The notes below the pieces were generated by a model. The model was not told the origin of the DNA and made no database searches. It worked only from the letters and a program-made list of their open reading frames with translations. This document shows positions 61,123-64,000 of a stretch of DNA of 64,000 nucleotides, piece after piece. The position numbers and the translations under genes are program-made. Numbering within the stretch: the first letter of the stretch is position 1; the number at the start of each line of letters is the position of its first letter. The DNA is from CALEMW01 sp964343835 (GTDB lineage: Bacteria > Krumholzibacteriota > Krumholzibacteriia > LZORAL124-64-63): positions 62,001 through 126,000 of the forward strand of contig CAYFKR010000002.1 of assembly GCA_964343835.1 (NCBI GenBank), in the 5' to 3' direction.

Positions 61123-64000
61123 CTACTGGCCGGCGTTCAGTGCCCGGATCTCCTCGAGGCGCCCCTGCGCCATCGCGGTCCATTCGGGCTTTCCATTCGC
61201 TTGCACGATCCTCGTATAGGCGGACACGGCCGTCGCCCAGTCCCCCACGTCCTCGCTGAGCTGGCCGATCTGGGCCAGGCTGGCGATGCGGTGGGGCGCC
61301 GCGACGTCGGGACCCGAGGCGGAAGACTCGTAGCTGGCGATGGCGTCGGCATGCCGCCCCAGCTTCTCCCAGCACTCGCCCTGCCGATATCCGATCTCCT
61401 CGACGCCGGCCTCGCCCTGGTCCAGGGCCCTGGCGTAGGCGTCGACGGCGTTCTCGTAGTCGCCCAGCTCCTCCTGGTAGAGGGTGGCGACCTGGTACCA
61501 GAGGCCCTGGTTACGCTCGTCGTCCGGGTACTCCATGTTGAAGCGCAGGAGCACGCCGATCGACGAAGCCCAGTCCTCCATCTCCTGGTAGCAGAGGCCC
61601 GCGTTGTAGAGGGCCAGGGCCGCGTACTGGCCGTCCGGGTTGCTGTCGCACAGCAACTCGTAGACCCCCGCGGACTCCTCGTAGCGCTCCAGCTTGTAGA
61701 GCACCGTCCCCTCGCGGAACCGGGCCAGGCCGACGAGGTCGTCCTCGCCGTGGGTGGTCACGAAGTTCCGGTAGCCGGCCAGGGCCTGGTCGTTCATCTC
61801 CATGCGGTAGTAGCTCTCCGCCAGGTAGAACAGGGCCGCGGGCGCGCTCTCGCTGTCGCCGTAGTCCATCGTGACCTTCTCGAAGATCCGGGCCGCGGCC
61901 TCGTACTGTCCTTCGGCGAAGGCGTTTTGACCTTTAGTCCAGTAGTAGTCGGCGGCCAGAGGACTGTCCTGGTTGGAGGCCAGGTACTCCTCCATGTCCT
62001 TGCCCGAGCGGTAGTAGGCCGACTGGATCCCCAGCTCGGCGTCCTCGGTCCTGGGATCGTCCGGGTAGTTCAGGATGAAGTCCTGGAAGGCGGCGATGGC
62101 CTGGTCGTCCTGCTGCGAGTTGTAGTGGCAGTTGGCGATGCCGAACGACGCGTCGGCGGCGTACTCGCCCTCGGGGAAGCGGTGCTGCAGGGTCTTGTAG
62201 GCGGCCACGGCGCCGGCGTAGTCGCCCAGGCCGAAGCGCGTGTCGGCCAGGCGATAGGTGGCCTCCTCGGCCTGCTCGCTGTGGGGGAAGCGCGACGTCA
62301 TGTCGGCCCAGGTCTCCACGGCGTTCTCGTAGTACTGCAGGCGGTAGTAGCAGTCGCCCAGGTTCATCATGGCGGCGGCGGCCTCGGGACCCTCGGGGTT
62401 CGACTGCAGGAAGCGGACGAACTGCTCCATGGCCTTCTCGTACTCCTTCTGGTTGAAGTAGAGAGAGCCGAGGGCCAGGGAGTTGCCGCCCTCCTCGCTG
62501 TCGGCGTTGGCCAGCTCGAACAGGAACTTCTCCTGCTCCTCCAGCGCCACGTCGTACTCGCCGAGCTGGCTGTAGCTGGCCACGAGGCCCTGGAGACTGG
62601 CGGCGGCCACGTCGCTGCGGGGGTAGCCGGTCAGCACCAGGCGGTACATGGCGCCGGCCTCGCGGAACAGGCCCTCGGCGTAGTAGGCCTCGCCGAGGTG
62701 GTGGTAGGTCCGCGCACGCCACACGCTGGGCGTGGGCAGCAGCCGGTTGGCGATGAAGTGGTAGTTGGTGATCAGGCGGTCGAACTGGGCCAGCCGGTAG
62801 TAGGTGGTGGTGGCCAGGAAGAGGGCCCGCTCGCCGACGTCCGTGTTGACGTGGCGGTCCATCACGTTCTGGAACTCGCGCACGGCCAGCTCGAACTCCT
62901 CGAGCTGCATGTGGGCGTAGCCCTTCAGCACCTGGACCCGGGCGGACAGCAGGTCGCCCGGGTAGTACATGAGGAACTCATCGGCCATGAGGATGGCCTG
63001 GGGATAGTTCTGCTCGTCCACGTAGGCGTAGACGATCTTGTGCATGGAGGCGCTGGCCAGCTCGGAGTCCGGGAAGCGCTTGACGACCTCGGTGTAGGCG
63101 AAGATCGCGTGGCTGCGGTCGCCCTTGGCCATGTGGACGGTGCCGGACATGTAGTGGGCCAGGGCGGCGACCTGGTCATCGGGCAGGTCCTCCGTCAGCT
63201 TGGTCAGCTTGCGCAGGCTCTCGTCGTACTTGCCCATGCGGTAGTCCACGCAGGCGGCCTTGTAGCGGGCCGTGGGCACGAACTCGCTCTCGGGGAAACG
63301 CTCCAGGAACTCGGAGTAGCTGCGGCCCGCGACCTTGTTCTGGTCGCTGTTGTAGAAGGCCTCGGCGATGCTGAATGCCACGTCGTCGGCCAGGGGGCTG
63401 TCGGGGAACTTGCGCAGGGCCTGGCGGTAGCGCTGGATGGCCATGATGTACTGGCCGGTCTCCTCCAGACAACGGCCCAGGTAGTACAGGCCCAGGTCCG
63501 AGGGCACGTCCTCGAAGTACGCCGTGGCGTCCTCGTAGCGCTGCTGCTCGTAGGCGAAGATGCCCAGGGCGAAGCGCACCTGCGGCAGGTCGCGGTAGCC
63601 GGGGCTGTCGGCCAGCAGCTCGTCGTAGACCTTCTCCAACTTGCGCCAGTCGCGGCGCATGGCGTGGAGCTGGCCCAGCTCGAACCGGGCCTCGCCGGTC
63701 AGGTACGTCTCCGGGTACTTCTCGAGCAGGCGCGTGTACGTCTCCAGGGCCTCGTCGTAGCGGCCCAGGTTGTACTGGCACTCGCCGGTGCGCAGCATGA
63801 CGCTGCCCTCCATGTACCGATCGCGCCCCTTGAACTTCCGAACGCGCTCGTATTCGCGCTCGGCCTGGACGTAGTCGCCCGACCGGAAGTAGCACTCCGC
63901 CAGCATGAACTGGGCCTGGGCGGCGCGGTCGCTCTTGCGGTAGTGGTTCAGGAAGAGCTGGTACTGCTGCAGGGCCGCGGACTTGTCCTGCTCGGCCTCG
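61123..64000 (-). CDS. Large TPR-repeat protein, N terminus outside window
   Basis: At least 958 residues of tetratricopeptide repeats. The frame is open beyond 64,000, so the start is missing. Repeats such as GRYDEALETYTRLLEKYPET, EEFELAVREFQNVMDRH and AEGQYEAAARIFEKVTMDYG follow one another with few breaks, giving a long helical solenoid. Similar periplasmic or outer-membrane TPR proteins accompany TolQ/R- or Agl-type motors. No catalytic domain is visible up to the edge. It is the first gene seen of the ExbB-ExbD-ExbD-TonB-OmpA-like operon. Confidence 0.9.
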   Translation of the reverse strand, partial: EAEQDKSAALQQYQLFLNHYRKSDRAAQAQFMLAECYFRSGDYVQAEREYERVRKFKGRDRYMEGSVMLRTGECQYNLGRYDEALETYTRLLEKYPETYLTGEARFELGQLHAMRRDWRKLEKVYDELLADSPGYRDLPQVRFALGIFAYEQQRYEDATAYFEDVPSDLGLYYLGRCLEETGQYIMAIQRYRQALRKFPDSPLADDVAFSIAEAFYNSDQNKVAGRSYSEFLERFPESEFVPTARYKAACVDYRMGKYDESLRKLTKLTEDLPDDQVAALAHYMSGTVHMAKGDRSHAIFAYTEVVKRFPDSELASASMHKIVYAYVDEQNYPQAILMADEFLMYYPGDLLSARVQVLKGYAHMQLEEFELAVREFQNVMDRHVNTDVGERALFLATTTYYRLAQFDRLITNYHFIANRLLPTPSVWRARTYHHLGEAYYAEGLFREAGAMYRLVLTGYPRSDVAAASLQGLVASYSQLGEYDVALEEQEKFLFELANADSEEGGNSLALGSLYFNQKEYEKAMEQFVRFLQSNPEGPEAAAAMMNLGDCYYRLQYYENAVETWADMTSRFPHSEQAEEATYRLADTRFGLGDYAGAVAAYKTLQHRFPEGEYAADASFGIANCHYNSQQDDQAIAAFQDFILNYPDDPRTEDAELGIQSAYYRSGKDMEEYLASNQDSPLAADYYWTKGQNAFAEGQYEAAARIFEKVTMDYGDSESAPAALFYLAESYYRMEMNDQALAGYRNFVTTHGEDDLVGLARFREGTVLYKLERYEESAGVYELLCDSNPDGQYAALALYNAGLCYQEMEDWASSIGVLLRFNMEYPDDERNQGLWYQVATLYQEELGDYENAVDAYARALDQGEAGVEEIGYRQGECWEKLGRHADAIASYESSASGPDVAAPHRIASLAQIGQLSEDVGDWATAVSAYTRIVQANGKPEWTAMAQGRLEEIRALNAGQ

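Overview
The window is a dense, high-GC stretch from a free-living, diderm, LPS-type bacterium. Evidence: an outer-membrane porin, TonB/ExbB/ExbD, HldD (ADP-heptose epimerase), several multihaem cytochromes, and secreted proteins ending either in a 'PNPFNP' beta-sandwich or in a short 'NED(L/V)SFG..K..FR' tail. Such tails suggest an FCB-related high-GC lineage (Krumholzibacteriota, Eisenbacteria or Latescibacterota type). That placement is an inference; no rRNA or other decisive marker is present. Genes end mostly in TAG or TGA, rarely TAA. No tRNA, rRNA, CRISPR array, insertion sequence or prophage was seen, and no gene-free stretch exceeds 300 bases.

Region by region. 1-1,022: the end of a cysteine desulfurase. 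1,093-10,623 (minus strand): nine genes in one tight run, in transcription order a small histidine kinase, an ADP/ATP-translocase-like transporter fused to HEAT repeats, a cyclic-nucleotide-binding protein, a receiver-only response regulator, a porin, a mini PstS-like binding protein, a PAS/HAMP histidine kinase, a haem-binding protein and a secreted SurE nucleotidase. This looks like a sensing and uptake system for nucleotides or phosphate and is the best candidate for something undescribed. 10,762-23,274: a DUF819 membrane protein, an LRR lipoprotein, a GT-C-like protein and DUF4230 pair, an SGNH/MBOAT acylation pair (the MBOAT carries an in-frame stop), a flavin oxidoreductase, a CPBP protease, SppA and a secreted endonuclease I. 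23,454-33,587: mostly secreted or membrane proteins (M14 peptidase, PLD, sodium symporter, spondin-domain protein, a bactofilin/toast-rack-like protein with an in-frame stop, a HAD phosphatase). 33,592-37,667: PgeF/SatD group, Mur ligase and L,D-transpeptidase. 37,820-40,962: a phosphotransacylase-butyrate kinase fusion followed by a separate phosphotransbutyrylase. 41,178-44,009: an octahaem HAO-family cytochrome with a NapC-like quinol dehydrogenase. 44,183-47,540: two tandem HDOD proteins, HPP protein and GDPD. 47,537-52,485: acyltransferase, HldD, DUF3228 and three secreted proteins sharing the C-terminal tail. 52,680-56,469: RpsD, a Crp/Fnr regulator and Tex. 56,746-64,000: a small GHW-repeat protein and a TPR-ExbB-ExbD-ExbD-TonB-OmpA-like operon in which one ExbD has lost its key Asp.

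Three genes are broken by single changes (two in-frame ambers, one 1-base frameshift). These may be real or may be consensus errors in an assembled genome, so they should be checked against reads before any biological reading.
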